A stretch of DNA of 64,000 bases, taken from contig BCHX01000006.1 of assembly GCA_001599755.1 (NCBI GenBank), positions 3,087,336 to 3,151,335 on the forward strand, written 5' to 3'. How positions within the stretch are numbered: the first letter of the stretch is position 1; each line of letters begins with the position of its first letter. Source of the DNA: Gliomastix tumulicola. Lineage: Eukaryota > Ascomycota > Sordariomycetes > Hypocreales > Bionectriaceae. Positions 32,830 through 44,377 of this stretch are shown here, piece after piece. Position numbers and translations under genes: made by a program. Below the pieces are notes generated by a model. The model searched no databases, was not told the DNA's origin, and was given only the letters and a program-made list of their open reading frames with translations.

Positions 32830-35681
32830 ATGAGAAGCACGAACTTCTTCACGGGCTTCTCGCTCTACGCGGGTGCCTTGGCTCTCCAGGTCCGGAACGA
32901 TGGCTCGCCCCAGGGAACGAACGATACCGCCAGTCTTGCGCCGAACCACTTCATCATCCAATTCAACGCGGTATGTGCCAAAACAGTTCGTCCATCGTGT
33001 ACAATTGCTGACCCGTGGTAGGATCTTGATGCCTCGGCCACGGCCCAAGACGTCGCGGACAATCACGGTGGCAGGGTCCTCAAGGTCTTCCAGAGCGAGG
33101 TCTTCCACGGCTGCGCGATTGAGGCACCCGAGACCAACGCGGACCTGCTCCAGGCCCTGGACATTGTCGACAAGGCCTGGCCTTCTCGGAAGTTCTTCCT
33201 GGGACCGAGCGAGCCGCAGCTGCTGTTCGACGGCGACGTGGTCTATGAGAACTACTCCATCCACCATATGACGGGAGTAGACAAGCTACACAAGCAAGGG
33301 ATCCTGGGTAAGGGGGCCAAGGTGGCCGTCATCGATACCGGCGTCAATTACAATCACCCTGCAGTGAGTCCACTTCATGAGTTGATGAGGAGATGATATA
33401 CCATGAGGCATATACTGATATATGTCACTCTTAGCTTGGAGGTGGCTTCGGTGATGGCTTCAAGGTCTCCCGCGGCCATGACTTCGTTGGCGACGAGCTG
33501 TGGCCTGCGCCTGGATATGACAAGAAGCCAGACAGCGACCCAGAGGACAAGCAGGGCCACGGCTCTCATGTCGCCGGCATTGTGGCGGGGAAGGGCGACG
33601 CCATGACAGGTGTCGCTCCCGAGGCTGAGATCTTCGCGTACAAGGTCTTCAGCACCATCGACGGCACTGACGAGGAGACGATCATGGAGGCGATGCTCCA
33701 GGCGTTCGACGACGGAGCTGACATCATCACCATCTCTATCGGGGGTGTTGATGGATGGACGGACGGACCCTGGGCCTTGATTGCTAGCAAACTGGTCGAC
33801 CTCGGCGTTTTGGTCACCGTCTCTGCTGGTAATGACGGCAATGTAGGTGCCTTGGCCGCCAGCAGCGGCTCCTCTGGTACCAACGTCCTGGCTATTGCTT
33901 CCGTCGAGCCTGATGTTATCACTGTTCCCGGATTCCAGGTGACATACAACCGCGACGACGGCTCGTCTGAAGACATTTGGGAACCTTACCGCTCCCCGCT
34001 CTCATGGTATCCTTCTGAGGTTGTCGACTGGCCTGTGGTCCCTCTTAGCCTGGAGCCTCTTGATGACGACGCCTGTGCACCTCTGCCTGATGATACGCCC
34101 GACTTCACCGGCAAGATTCCCCTCGTTCGTCGTGGCGGCTGCACCTTCTTTGACAAGCAGCAGAACTTGGCCGCCTTCAATGCCTCCCACGTCCTCTTCT
34201 ACACCAATGACCAACCTTTCACGGGTCCTTCGTCCATTGATAGCTCTATTCTCCTAGCAATGGTCACAGCAAAGACGGGCAAATCCATCGTCGACGCCAT
34301 TGCTGCTGGAGGGAATGTCACAGTCAACTTTGACTTCCCGGAGACTCAGGATCGGGTGGCCATCAAGAATTTTGACCTGCCAGGCGTCGCCAGTCCCTTC
34401 ACATCCATCGGTCCTACCAACGACCTGTACATCAAGTCTGATGTTGGAGCACCAGGTGGCGAGATCCTGTCGACGTATCTCGGAGATGGCTATGCATCTT
34501 TCAGTGGCACATCGATGGCGTGTCCTTATGTTGCAGGCATTGCGGCTTTGTACGTGTCGAAGTTTGGGGGACGATCAGTCCATGGCCCCGAGTGGGCTAA
34601 GAAGCTCGTCATGCGCATCATCGCCTCGGGTGAGGCTCTGCCATGGGATGATGGACAGCTGTCCGGGATCACTTACGACTTCTTTGCCCCTGTGGCTCAG
34701 GTCGGCACTGGACTAGTCAACGCCTCGAAAGTATTGACTTACGAGACTGACCTCTCTCTCGCCCGATTCGCGCTCAACGACACTCACCATTTCAGCCGCT
34801 ACCACAAGGTCGACATCACCAACAATGGTGACTCACCCATTGAATACACATTCTCTCAGGAGGCGTTTGGAGGACTGCCCGTCATGAACAATAATGAGGA
34901 CGACTGGGCGACGCCACGCCCTGCATGGATCGAGGAGCTTCTGACGAGGCCAGTCCAGCTGGTGCCGAGCATCTCGTTCCCGCGGTCTGGCTTCACGGTC
35001 CAGCCAGGTCAGACAAAGACAGCCCAGTTCAACTTCGACTACCCCAAGAACGCTACCGCAAAGGATCTTCCCATCTACAGTGGCAAGGTGCTCATCCACG
35101 GCAGCAACGGGGACGAATTGAGCATTCCCTACCTTGGCCTGGCGGCAGACCTGAAGAAAGACAATGAGCTGATGTATCAGTACCCCATCGGCCTTCCCAT
35201 CATCACTTCGACTCGCGAAGACATTCCCATCTCCAGCAAGGCCAACTTCACCTTCGACCTCTCACTCGAGGCTCAGGATTTCCCCCGCGCTCACGCTCGC
35301 CTGCAGCTAGCCACCCGTGAGCTTCGATGGGACATCTTCGAAACCTCGTGGAAGGAGCGCGACTGGAAGTATCCGCCTGTCGTCGGAAAGGACGGCTACA
35401 TCGGCGCTGTGACGGGCTGGGCTGACGCGGGCTGGAACAATGTGTTTGACCCTGAGACTGGTGATGCCGACAACCTCGTCACAACGCCTCTGCTGAACGT
35501 GCCCCGAAGTGTCACGGGCAGACGCGGTGTTGATCTCTGGTGGCTGGGCAAGCTGGCGAATGGAACGGCACTGGCACCAGGGGATTATAAGATGCGCCTG
35601 GCGGTCTTGAAGCCCTTTGGCAACCCCAAAGCCGCCGACAACTGGGATATTGTCGACACACCGGTCATTACCATCCTCTGA
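32830..35681 (+). CDS. Secreted subtilisin-like serine protease (S8) with PA domain, subtilase 2
   Basis: Three exons (32830-32970, 33022-33363, 33435-35681) encode 909 residues. There is a short N-terminal hydrophobic signal and a propeptide region (NHFIIQFNA, then VFHGCAIEAP). The triad is Asp152 (VAVIDTG), His203 (GHGSHVAG) and Ser521 (FSGTSMACP); the oxyanion Asn is in SAGNDGN. A PA domain is inserted around residues 360-410 (LVRRGGCTFFDKQQNLAAF). The C-terminal part is Fn3-like (HKVDITNNGDSPIEYTFSQ). Domain order and length match subtilase 1 about 10 kb away, but intron 2 sits seven codons further from the Asp motif and sequence identity is only moderate. They are therefore old paralogues rather than a recent duplication. 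Expected role: extracellular proteolysis. The substrate is unknown. Confidence 0.94.
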
Positions 35682-36059
35682 GCGATGGAGAAGCGGGATA
35701 GGGAGGTGGGGGGTGAAGTTAAGGGGGCGAGTGGGACGGAGACGGGATAAGAATGAGCTATTGGCCCTACCGGCATTTCACTTGCACGCACCTCTTCACC
35801 GTAACGCAAAGAGACTCCGTAATAACCATAATCATCTTAACCCCAGACGACGTGGGGAAGAGTGTGGAGGAGGATTGCGGGCGTTCATTTTCTCCACTGA
35901 CACGCTGGGAGGCTTCACGCCAGAGGCATCATAGATAAAAGAGCCTGTCCCTTTCCTGTACTTTAGTTCCATACACTCAGCCCTTTTGGTCATTCTCAAG
36001 TCTACAGCAGAGTTCTCAACGACATCATGGAGGCCAAACACAACACTGAAGCCGTGTAG
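35682..36059. other. Intergenic between subtilase 2 and transporter pseudogene
   Basis: No coding signal is supported; an ATG at 36027 begins a short frame closed by a stop at 36057. The first half of the transporter is not present here. Confidence 0.45.
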
Positions 36060-36826
36060 GATATCCGCAGGGTGGCCGCAGCCCGTATGCTGGCCGACAG
36101 AAGCGCTCTCTTTGGGTTGGCGTGAAACTCAGCATGTCAGACTATAAGACGTACCTATTTGTGAGTATCTATCTCACCACTTTTAGGGCCTTGGCGTGCG
36201 GATAGGGACGCTGACTGGATGGCGGTAGATGATCTTCAACCTCGGCATCACGGCGTCGTACGTTTCAACAACTTCTTCCCGTCCATCGTCAAAGGGTTCA
36301 ACATGGGAACCCGCACAATCACCTTGCTGCTTACCGCCCCTCCGTACTTCTTTGGCGCCTTCGTCTCGCTATTCGTCTGCTACAACAGCGATCGCCTCAA
36401 GGAGCGCGGCTACCACATCATCGGCGGTGTAAGCGTGGCCGTGATCGGCTTCATAATCTCGGCCGCCTCCCTTGCGACACCGGCTCGATATACGGCGGCA
36501 TTCCCCTACATCGGCGGTCTCTTCTCGGTCAACCCCCTTGTGTACGCCTGGGCGCTTACCACTCTATCTTAGACGCCTGAGGAACGTGCGTTCTCCGCCG
36601 CGCAGTGGTCAACGTGTTTGGGCACTTTGGGAACATCATGTCGCCTTACTTCTTCCCTTCGACGGATGCGCCCCGATACCTGATGGCGATGCTGCTCATG
36701 ATGGCGATGGCAGTGTTGACGGTGGTGATGGCATCGAGTGTCTAGGTTTTCTTGATCAGGGAGAACAAGAAGCTGAAGGTGGACTCGGAGAGCAGAGGGG
36801 TTGTGTACAATCCCTACACGCTGTAA
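36060..36826 (+). pseudogene. Decayed C-terminal half of an MFS anion:cation symporter (allantoate-permease family)
   Basis: Pieces of one transporter appear in changing frames. In order they are RRVAAARMLADR, then GVKLSMSDYKTYLF ending at a GTGAGT donor, then after the intron MIFNLGITASY, then NNFFPSIVKGFNMGTRTITLLLTAPPYFFGAF in a shifted frame. These are followed by RYTAAFPYIGGLF, a TAG at 36570-36572 where relatives have Gln before TPE, a second frameshift before VVNVFGHFGNIMSPYFFP, another TAG before VFLIRENKKLK, and the normal end. The N-terminal transmembrane half is absent upstream. Two stops, at least two frameshifts and a truncation make it a clear pseudogene. CAG-to-TAG at 36570 is a C-to-T change in a CpA context, compatible with RIP but not proof. 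It is not a copy of the intact MFS gene at 53.3-54.8 kb, which belongs to another subgroup. Confidence 0.85.
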
Positions 36827-37031
36827 CTTGGGTGACCATCCGTAAAAGGCATGAAACTACTATACAGCATCTTGAAGGCAGAGAGCCACAGGGACCCCTA
36901 AGAACAGCGAAGATGGTTGCTGAATTAGAATCAAGATAGCGATCCTAAATGATGGGAATGGCAATCGCTTTGCTAAGTATCGTATATATACATGTATCCT
37001 GTTCCCCTGAACATTCCCCTCAGCTTCCGAT

Positions 37032-38227
37032 CTAGATCTTCCCGAAGCCCGCAGTATCTTTTACGGACTTGGCGACATCATAGGTAGTCGCCGACGCAAC
37101 GTTCTTGCCGCTGAAGTTGGACAGGAAGCCAGTATCAGTGCCATCAAGGGTGCCAGAGCTGCCGAAGCCGTTGACCTGGCAAGTGTGTCCGACGGTGCTG
37201 GAGCAGACGGCGTTGGCGCTCGCGCTGGGGCTGGCAAAGAGCTTGCCCGCGCGGCCGGATTCGACGGGGGCCTTGATGTTCTGGAAGACATTGCCCTCGG
37301 CGAGCACCATGCCACCGCTGTCGATCTCGAAGGCATGGCCTGTGTTGTCGTACCAGTAGTTGTTGACGGCGTGGAGAAGGGTGTTGCCGGCGACCTTGGG
37401 CGAGCGACCAGAGGTGTGGTAGATGTAGTTGTTCTTGAAGGTGACAAGCTATACGAAGACATCAGTATCCATACCGAGAATAACAAAGGATAGAGCCATG
37501 CACTCACGTCGTTGGACCCAGTGAAGTAGAGACCCCAGTAGTGGTATCCATCGCAGGTAGCCGACCACGAAGTCGTCCCGTCAATCTTGTTGTTGGAGAT
37601 GGTCACGCGGTTGCTGGCATTGTTACCAAGAACAATGTGCTGGCGGCCAATCAGAGACGTAGTGACGTGATCGATCCATACCATATCAACGTTGTCAATG
37701 GTGATGGCATCACCGCCCCAGACGTACTTGGGGTTGAGATTCGTGATGTGGATGTTCTGGATGATGATGTTTTTCACACCGGAGACAAGGCGCAGGCCCT
37801 TGCCCTTGATGACGCCCTTGCTGCCGATGCCGACGATGGACTTGTTGGACTTGACGTTGATGCCCAGCGTGGCTGCCTTGTCGTAGGTGACCGACACCTT
37901 GGGCGCGTTGGGCTGGTAGTTGGTGCACCAGTTGTTCTGGTTGATAGCCGTCTGGCAGCCAGACGCAGTGCCATAAGGAGCACAGCCGGTCTCCGTGGCA
38001 GTGCCCTCGGTGCCGGTGAAGTCAAACGTCTGCTCGAGGTGGATGACTCTCGCCGACGAATCGGTGAGGTAGGACACCAGCTCGGCGTTCGTCTTGGGCA
38101 CAACCGGCGTCAGGGAGCCGCCTCCGGTGACACCCTTGGCAAAGCCCTCGGCAGCTCCCGTGACGGCGGCGGTCGTCCCCGGCAGGAGGGTGGCGGCTGC
38201 GGCCCAGAGGAATGGCTTGATATGCAT
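37032..38227 (-). CDS. Secreted pectin lyase, PL1 (EC 4.2.2.10)
   Basis: Two exons (37508-38227 and 37032-37448) encode 378 residues. The first 20 residues are a clear signal peptide (MHIKPFLWAAAATLLPGTTA). Conserved pectin-lyase segments follow in order: GFAKGVTGGG, ARVIHLEQTFDFTGTEGT, CAPYGTASGCQ, YDKAATLGINVKSNKSIVG, ADA-like GGDAITIDNVDMVWIDHV, SLIGRQHIV, TSWSATCDGYHYWG and, after the intron, HTSGRSPKVAGN with the presumed catalytic Arg at about 255. The extended Cys-containing N-terminal loops and aromatic residues are those of pectin lyases rather than pectate lyases, which would show a Ca-binding Asp cluster. It should cleave methyl-esterified pectin by beta-elimination outside the cell. 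Length and intron position are normal for fungal members. Confidence 0.95.
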
Positions 38228-39259
38228 CTTGGTGGTTCAGTGGCGGCGTTCAGATCCTCGACATGCATGCAATGTGCTGATGATCACGACCTGAGAAGAG
38301 GCATGAAACAAAGGTGTTTCCCTGCCGGCTACTTATTCACTTTTTTCGTTTCTTACACGTGCCCAAAATCGTTATCGGCAGGCCCCCTCCGTCGGCCAAG
38401 ATCGTGAAAGGGGGCAACTTTTGCTTCATTGGCGGAAAGTTGGAAACACACCATCGGTCCCTTCATCCTTTTCATCACAGCGCCTCAGAAGTGCCGAGGA
38501 ACCCACCCTTCACTGGATGACAGCTGGGAATGCCTCCCTGAATCTGGTTTAGAAGGTCCGGGACTGGTGGAAAATGGGGTTATGGGCCGGAAGAGCCAAG
38601 GCGGACCTTGACTGAGGGCTGTGCCGGTAGCCGTGTTTTCGCATAATAAGCCCAGATTCCAGACCCCCCGTTCAGTCATGGGTCGGTCGTCTGATGACCT
38701 GCAGACGCGGCTCAAGACAATCCCTGGCAGGAGACGGAAGCGCACGAATCAGTGCAGTGACGGAAGATCTCATTTGGCCATCTCGCGATGCCGGGATCTA
38801 GGTTCATCTCACGGCTCTGATATTGTTTTATCCAGAGCCTAACGACACGGGAGGTTCCGATTGGAACATGGAGAGGGGCAGAGGACCTGAAACATCGTGC
38901 TCGCTGGGTCGTCAGAGGTAAATGACAGCTGACACGCGTCGTTCGTTAGCGCCGGAGGCTAGAGGATATCAAGGGCTTGGACCGATCGGCCGGGCTTCAG
39001 TCAACCAAGGAATTGTTCGTCTGTCTCACGTGCATATACAATTCTTTGAGCCTGACCCGGTGTGTTGGGATCATAGATTTCTTAATTAAGTCTCTAGTAT
39101 TTAGTATTGAATATCATTGAGTCTATTAATGGGACATGAGTTGACACCCACGTCCTTCCTATCTATAACTTTGACAAGGGCTGGGACCACCTGAGAAATG
39201 TCTCCATCCAGGACCATCACGACCCATACCGCTCCTCGGGTTGTCAGTCGCACTCTCAG
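38228..39259. other. Intergenic, pectin lyase promoter and phosphoketolase 3' flank
   Basis: No gene is supported. GCCAAG hexamers, the core of PacC sites, occur at 38395 and 38595, but such short words are common by chance. An AT-richer stretch lies near 39075-39130. Confidence 0.4.
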
Positions 39260-42042
39260 CTATGCAGATTGAAGAACTTTGGGGTCTAGATCATAAATAT
39301 CGTCGGGGTCTATTGTGCATGGGTTCGTCAGTCGTCGCCCAAGTCAAAATCCGATGTGAACTAAGCAGACTCACCTTTTCCATTCTCCAGGATGTAATCC
39401 TTGACTTGTTTCTTCTCATTTTCCACTTGACTAAGCAGGGACTCTGCGTCGATACCATCCCTCATCGCTACCTTGAGTGCCCTCGCAGCCACATCGAATC
39501 GGCTGACTTGGTTCACGAGCATCATGTCAAAGGGCGTCGTCGTGCTCCCCTCCTCCTTGTATCCCTCCACGCTCATACGATCCAAGCCTGGCCGACCGAA
39601 CAGCAGCCCCTGCAATTCAGTCGAGTACCCGTGATAATTGAAGCAGATGGGCTTGTCGGCGGTGAACATGTCGATGAACTCGTCCTGAGTGAGGGCGTGC
39701 GGGTGAATCGACTCGGCGGCTAAAATCAGAAGATCAGTGACGTTGATGACTCGGATCCGGAGCTTGGGTGCCAAGCGGGCTAATATCTCAGCCGCCTTGA
39801 TCACCTCAAACGTCACCTCGACTCCAATTCCCACAAGCACGACGTCCGGATCCTCCCCATTGAACGTAGAGGCGAACTTCCAGATTGATGCCCCCTTCCT
39901 GCAGTGCTCGGCTGCCTCCTCAGCTGAGAGCAAGGTGAGCGTAGGTTGTTTCGACCCGATCATCAGGTTGATGTAATTTCTCGATGCCAAACAGTGATGA
40001 ACAGTACTGAGGAAGCAATTCGCGTCGGGGGGGAGGTAGACACGTGCGGTATCAGCCTTCAAATTGAGGACAGCCCCAATGAATGACGGATTCTGATGAG
40101 AGAACCCGTTGTGCTCCTGGCGCGCCCAGGTGCTCGTCTCGATGTAATTGATGGAGCTGAGGCTGCCCCTCCAGTCCAGACGGCGTGCCAGCTTGGAGAA
40201 CTTGGCGTACTGCACCATCATCGTATGGACGATCCCTAGGAAGGACTCGTAGCTGGGGAAGATGGCTGTTCGGCCCGTCAGGGTGTAGCCCTGCATGAAG
40301 CCCTGACAGGTGTGCTCCGAGAGGATCTCAATCACGCGTCCGCCGTTGGCACGAGAGTACTGGTCCCACTGGAAGTTGCGTCCTGAATTATCCAGCACGG
40401 CACTGAGCTTGTTGCTCTCAAGCTCATCTGGCGAGAAGATGCGGAAGGATTGTGGGTTGTCAGCGCCGACCTGCTTCAGGAACTCGCCGGTCTGCTGCAT
40501 GCTGCTGTGATGATGGGCTTTGTCGACAGCAAACTTCTCCCATAGGGGCAGTGCTAGTGTCTGATGCCCGTCGTGGGCAATCTTTTGCTGGCCGAGCCTC
40601 TTGCCATCCTGTTTTGGCAGGACTCGTAGCAGACCCTCCGTGGGCTGACCATTCGGAAGCAGCTTGTCCGCCTTGTATCCTGCGAGCCACTCGTTGAGGA
40701 TCCTGAGGTGGCTTTCGTCGCTCTTGGCCTTCGCCACGGGAACCTGGTGGGAGGCATAGGACCCTTCGATGATCTTGCCGTCGACCTCCTTCGGACCTGA
40801 CCACCCCTTCGGCGTCCGGAGAACAATCATCGGCCACCGAGGCTTCACCAGCGGCTCTCCCCTGCGCGCGGGCTCCTGGATCTTCTTGATCTCGGCCAGA
40901 GCCCACCCCAGCGCCGTATGCAGCTCCTCGTCGATCTCGTCCAGCGTCTCGACGACGGCGACCTGGTAGCCGTAGCCGGAGAACAGGGAAGCGAGCTCCC
41001 GGTTGTCCATGGTGCCGAAGATGGTCCTCTCGCTGATCTTGAAACCGTTGACGTGAAGGATCGGGATAACGGCTCCAGACTCGGCGGGATCGATGTATTT
41101 GATGGCATGCCATGCACTATGTAGCTACCAGTTAGTCGGGTGAATAAAGTGTGTGTGCGTGCGCGCGCGCGGACATCTGGAGGGGGGGGGAACATACGCT
41201 GCCGTGGGGCCAGACTCGGCCTCTCCGTCGCCCACGACGCATGTCACGACCAGGTCTGGCTTGTCCATGACTGCGCCGAAGGACACCGCCAGCGCATATC
41301 CCAGCTCGCCGCCTTCGTGGATGGCGCCAGGGGTCTCGGGGTTGATATGGCTTTCAAAGGAGTCAGCTGCGTTCGAAGTTCACGAGGATGAGACGGAAGA
41401 AATGCTGGAAATAGTCGTCACCTTGGAAATCCACCGGGGACCGAGAATTTGGAGACGAGGTTCTGCAGGCCCTGCTTGGTCCTTGGGTACGTATCAGGAT
41501 AGAAGCGGCCGAGAGAGTCTTCGAGCCAGAGGCAGGCCAAGGCAGCCGGAGCACCGTGGCCGGGGCCAATGACGAAGAGCATGTCGACCGAATGCTCTCG
41601 GATAAGGAGATTCAGGTGTGACCAGACAAGGATCAGGCCTGGGCATGTCCCCCAATGTCCTAGATGATATGTCGTGCTCAGCAACAGTCCGTGGCGTGCG
41701 TAGATTGACTCAATATGCTGGTAAGGCGAGACTCACCCAGTAGTCGAGGCTTGACGTCTTCAAACGTGAGGTCTCGCTCGAGCAGAACATCATCTTTGAG
41801 AAATATCATTGCTGCGACAGTCTGTCAGCATCTCGCTCATCCGCCTCCAATTTGCGCTCCATGCTTGCTGCTGACGTACCACTCGCGATGTAACAGGCAG
41901 CTTGCCGAAAGTCCTTGATGGACTGCAGGTCACCCACACCCAATGATGCTCTCGGCGGCTTCACCAGCAACTCGTCGACAGAAGATGGGAGGTTGCTCGG
42001 CAAAGGCCGAGGATTCGGCTCCGCGACGACCTGTCCGGGCAT
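39260..42042 (-). CDS. Xylulose-5-phosphate/fructose-6-phosphate phosphoketolase
   Basis: Six exons on the minus strand (41880-42042, 41737-41811, 41422-41659, 41198-41350, 39375-41116, 39260-39309) join in phase to 806 residues. The last exon supplies only 15 codons plus stop (ending LDPKVLQSA). Thiamine-diphosphate enzyme landmarks are visible: GPGHGAPA, GGELGYALAVSFGAV, VVGDGEAESGPTA followed after the intron by AWHAIKYIDPAESG, and later QEHNGFSHQNPSFI and PPDANCFLSTVHHC. By family knowledge it splits xylulose-5-P or fructose-6-P with phosphate into acetyl-phosphate and an aldose phosphate, bypassing glycolysis toward acetyl units. No targeting signal is visible, so it is probably cytosolic. 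No acetate kinase or phosphotransacetylase gene is adjacent. Length matches fungal phosphoketolases. Confidence 0.95.
41149..41171. repeat. Alternating GT/GC purine-pyrimidine run inside a phosphoketolase intron
   Basis: About 23 nt of strictly alternating purine and pyrimidine (GT repeats passing into GC repeats) lie in the 81-nt intron 41117-41197, followed by a run of nine G at about 41183-41190. Such alternation favours Z-DNA in vitro. Confidence 0.8.
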
Positions 42043-43102
42043 CTTGACGTTCGTCGAAAAAATGCTAAGAGAAGACGGTAGCTGATACGGTTCTTGTCTG
42101 AAGCAGATATGTACCAGACATTCGAAACGAAATCACTCGCTGGAAAGGCGCATGAAGTGCTGTTGGGGGCAATGAGCATATGAACCAAAGGTCGTCTGCC
42201 CACCGCTGATGTGTATGATGTCAATAACGGGTCGTCTCCGGTTTTCCAAGCTTCCCAAGCTGCAAGTGTCTTTCGGGGTGGTGCTCTGGAGCTGCGCGCA
42301 CGGAGGTGGGAGGCCATGCTGAGACTCCCGTTGGCTTCGGTCCTCCGAGAACGACGTTACCACGGTCCGGACGGAATACGCAAAACTGTCACCACATGCT
42401 CCGTTGAATACGGCACATACCGTTTTGCTGCCTCATGACCATAATGCCTGGGTGTGCGGGGACCGCTGTCAGCCATCCACTCACACTCACCATCCAGGAT
42501 GAGGACAGTGTGAGCTTTCACGGCAAAGATGGCACGTGGGGGAAGAAATTCTTGAGACGTACAACCACTCAATTTGGTGTGCAGACGTCCCAAGTAATTC
42601 TTCCCACTCGGATGGGTCTGAAGCGCAATGCAACAAACCCTGCATGAGAATTACAAGACGGAGGCATGGGAATGTGGCAAGATGGGATGGGCTTCTTGAA
42701 AAGGCATGGATAAACGTCCATCTCCACACATCACGGCCCGCTTCTGATCTTGGCAGGGTGAGAATTATGGAGCTGGCGGAGCGAATGTCCCGGCTGAAAG
42801 GCTTTGGTCCTCCTCAACACGAGTCCGCGGCCATGCTCTGTCGCCTCTTCAGGCTCGGTTGGCGACCTGTGCAGCGCAGTGTGTCATACTGTGTGATGAC
42901 GCTGGCTTTCCCCATCTCCAAGACTGCAAGTGTCGTCATCGTGCATGTGGCCGTCTCCGTTGCATTTCATCGTGTCCAGCTTCATAATACAAATAGGCCC
43001 GCCGGCGGACGGTCACTGGCCTGCGTCTGCTTGGCTCTCCCAGGCCAGCACGAGCACTTCCCGTCAACTCGGACGCACGACTTATCATGCTTTGCTATAC
43101 AA
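42043..43102. other. Intergenic between phosphoketolase and Pro-rich unknown
   Basis: This is the phosphoketolase promoter and the leader of the next gene. The frame of the next gene is open back to 42536, but that extension is not typical coding sequence. Confidence 0.4.
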
Positions 43103-43852
43103 ATGAACGCAATTGCGCCCGCATTGCAGTCCAAACGCAGCAGAGCCGCCTTGGCCCCAACACAGCTAATGGAGCGACCGCAACCAGCCTTGGATAAACC
43201 CGCCCTGCCACAGACTGCACTCGACAGCACCGCCAGCCCGTCCCCGCCAAAACGGCAGAAACTATCCCACGAAGAGCCAGCGCCTACAATACCGGGAGTC
43301 CCTCCATACGCTGCCGCGGGCAATGCAGTCACGGGTCCGCATGACACAGCGTTGACCAGGGCGCAGGTGGATTACTGGCGCTGGAAGTACGATGAGGTCA
43401 GCCAGCAACTCGCGGTGTTCATGCCGCCTGGTCTGCTGAAGCCGGGGCCAGTCGCGCCGGGCGAATCTTGCCCCCGTGGCGCCGCCTGGGGACAACAACA
43501 ACACCAGGGCACCACCAATGAGGATATGGAGCTGGCATACGAAATCAACCTCGAGATGGGCACGATCCCGCGAGCCACGCGCTGGGGGGGACAGGAAGAG
43601 GCGAGGGGCCCGCGGAGCGACCACGGCGCTGACTCGCTTGACAGTACTCCCTCCTCCGTCCTTTCGGGTGAGGAGTGCGGAGTACGACCTGCGGACACGC
43701 TCCTGCGAAGCCCCTCGAGCTCGGTGGCTGGGTCCGCTTTGGGGGGAACCGACACCGATGCGGTCATTGGCAGCATTCATGACCTTGGCGTTTCTTTGCA
43801 GCGTCAAGCAAAGGAGCAGCTGGACCTCATCCAGATGCCACCGCCCGGATGA
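43103..43852 (+). CDS. Uncharacterised Pro-rich soluble protein
   Basis: A single exon gives 249 residues from ATG 43103. The frame is open upstream to 42536 and a longer product is possible. The N-terminal third is Pro/Ala/Gln-rich with a basic patch (SPPKRQKL) that resembles a nuclear localisation signal. A central segment RAQVDYWRWKYDEVSQQLAVF is helical and aromatic. The acidic middle and the Ser-rich C-terminal part look disordered, ending with a helix (GVSLQRQAKEQLDLIQ). I recognise no domain. The coding call rests on length, composition and a sensible start; function is unknown. Confidence 0.5.
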   Translation: MNAIAPALQSKRSRAALAPTQLMERPQPALDKPALPQTALDSTASPSPPKRQKLSHEEPAPTIPGVPPYAAAGNAVTGPHDTALTRAQVDYWRWKYDEVSQQLAVFMPPGLLKPGPVAPGESCPRGAAWGQQQHQGTTNEDMELAYEINLEMGTIPRATRWGGQEEARGPRSDHGADSLDSTPSSVLSGEECGVRPADTLLRSPSSSVAGSALGGTDTDAVIGSIHDLGVSLQRQAKEQLDLIQMPPPG

Positions 43853-44377
43853 GACCGCGAAGCCGCCATATCACCAAATGCACCAGTCACTTTTCAGGGT
43901 TCAATGTCTCCATCTGCAGGCCTAAACGGTGTGAGTGGAACGAGTGGGGGGGCTAAGGACCATTTTCATGCTATCCTGCACTCTTCTTGGTCTTGGATGG
44001 ATCCTGCATTTCTGCCTGTACATGATAGCTGATGGGAAGCCGGAGGAAATACTCCGGGGGCAAATCATCACCAGCGAGGGTAATATTCACCGATTCTGCT
44101 TAGACTGGTAGTCAATGAAGCAGACTATGATGTGAAGCGAACGTTGAAAATTGTCTCCCAGTCACCGCGACTCTCAGCGCTCTTACAGTGACTCCGTGAC
44201 CAGCCCATTATACGAATTCATGTATTATATGAGTAGATGATGACAGTCCAAAGGCCCAATGTGAACCTGAAAGTCCAAACTCCGACAACTTCCATTAACC
44301 TAGAACAGTAGAAAATACAAACAGCTATAGAGTCTCGGAGAAATATGATCTTAGGGCTGTAGTGAACAAATGCACAA
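43853..44377. other. Intergenic, convergent 3' flanks
   Basis: No gene or repeat is seen between the convergent ends. Confidence 0.5.

Noticed and set aside
36060..36826. Rescue of the MFS pseudogene by A-to-I editing
   Set aside because: Frameshifts and loss of the N-terminal half cannot be repaired by editing, and UAG to UGG would give Trp where Gln is expected.
38395..38600. Two GCCAAG hexamers as PacC sites in the pectin lyase promoter
   Set aside because: Six-base words are expected by chance in a kilobase of this DNA; pH control is plausible for pectin lyases but not shown.
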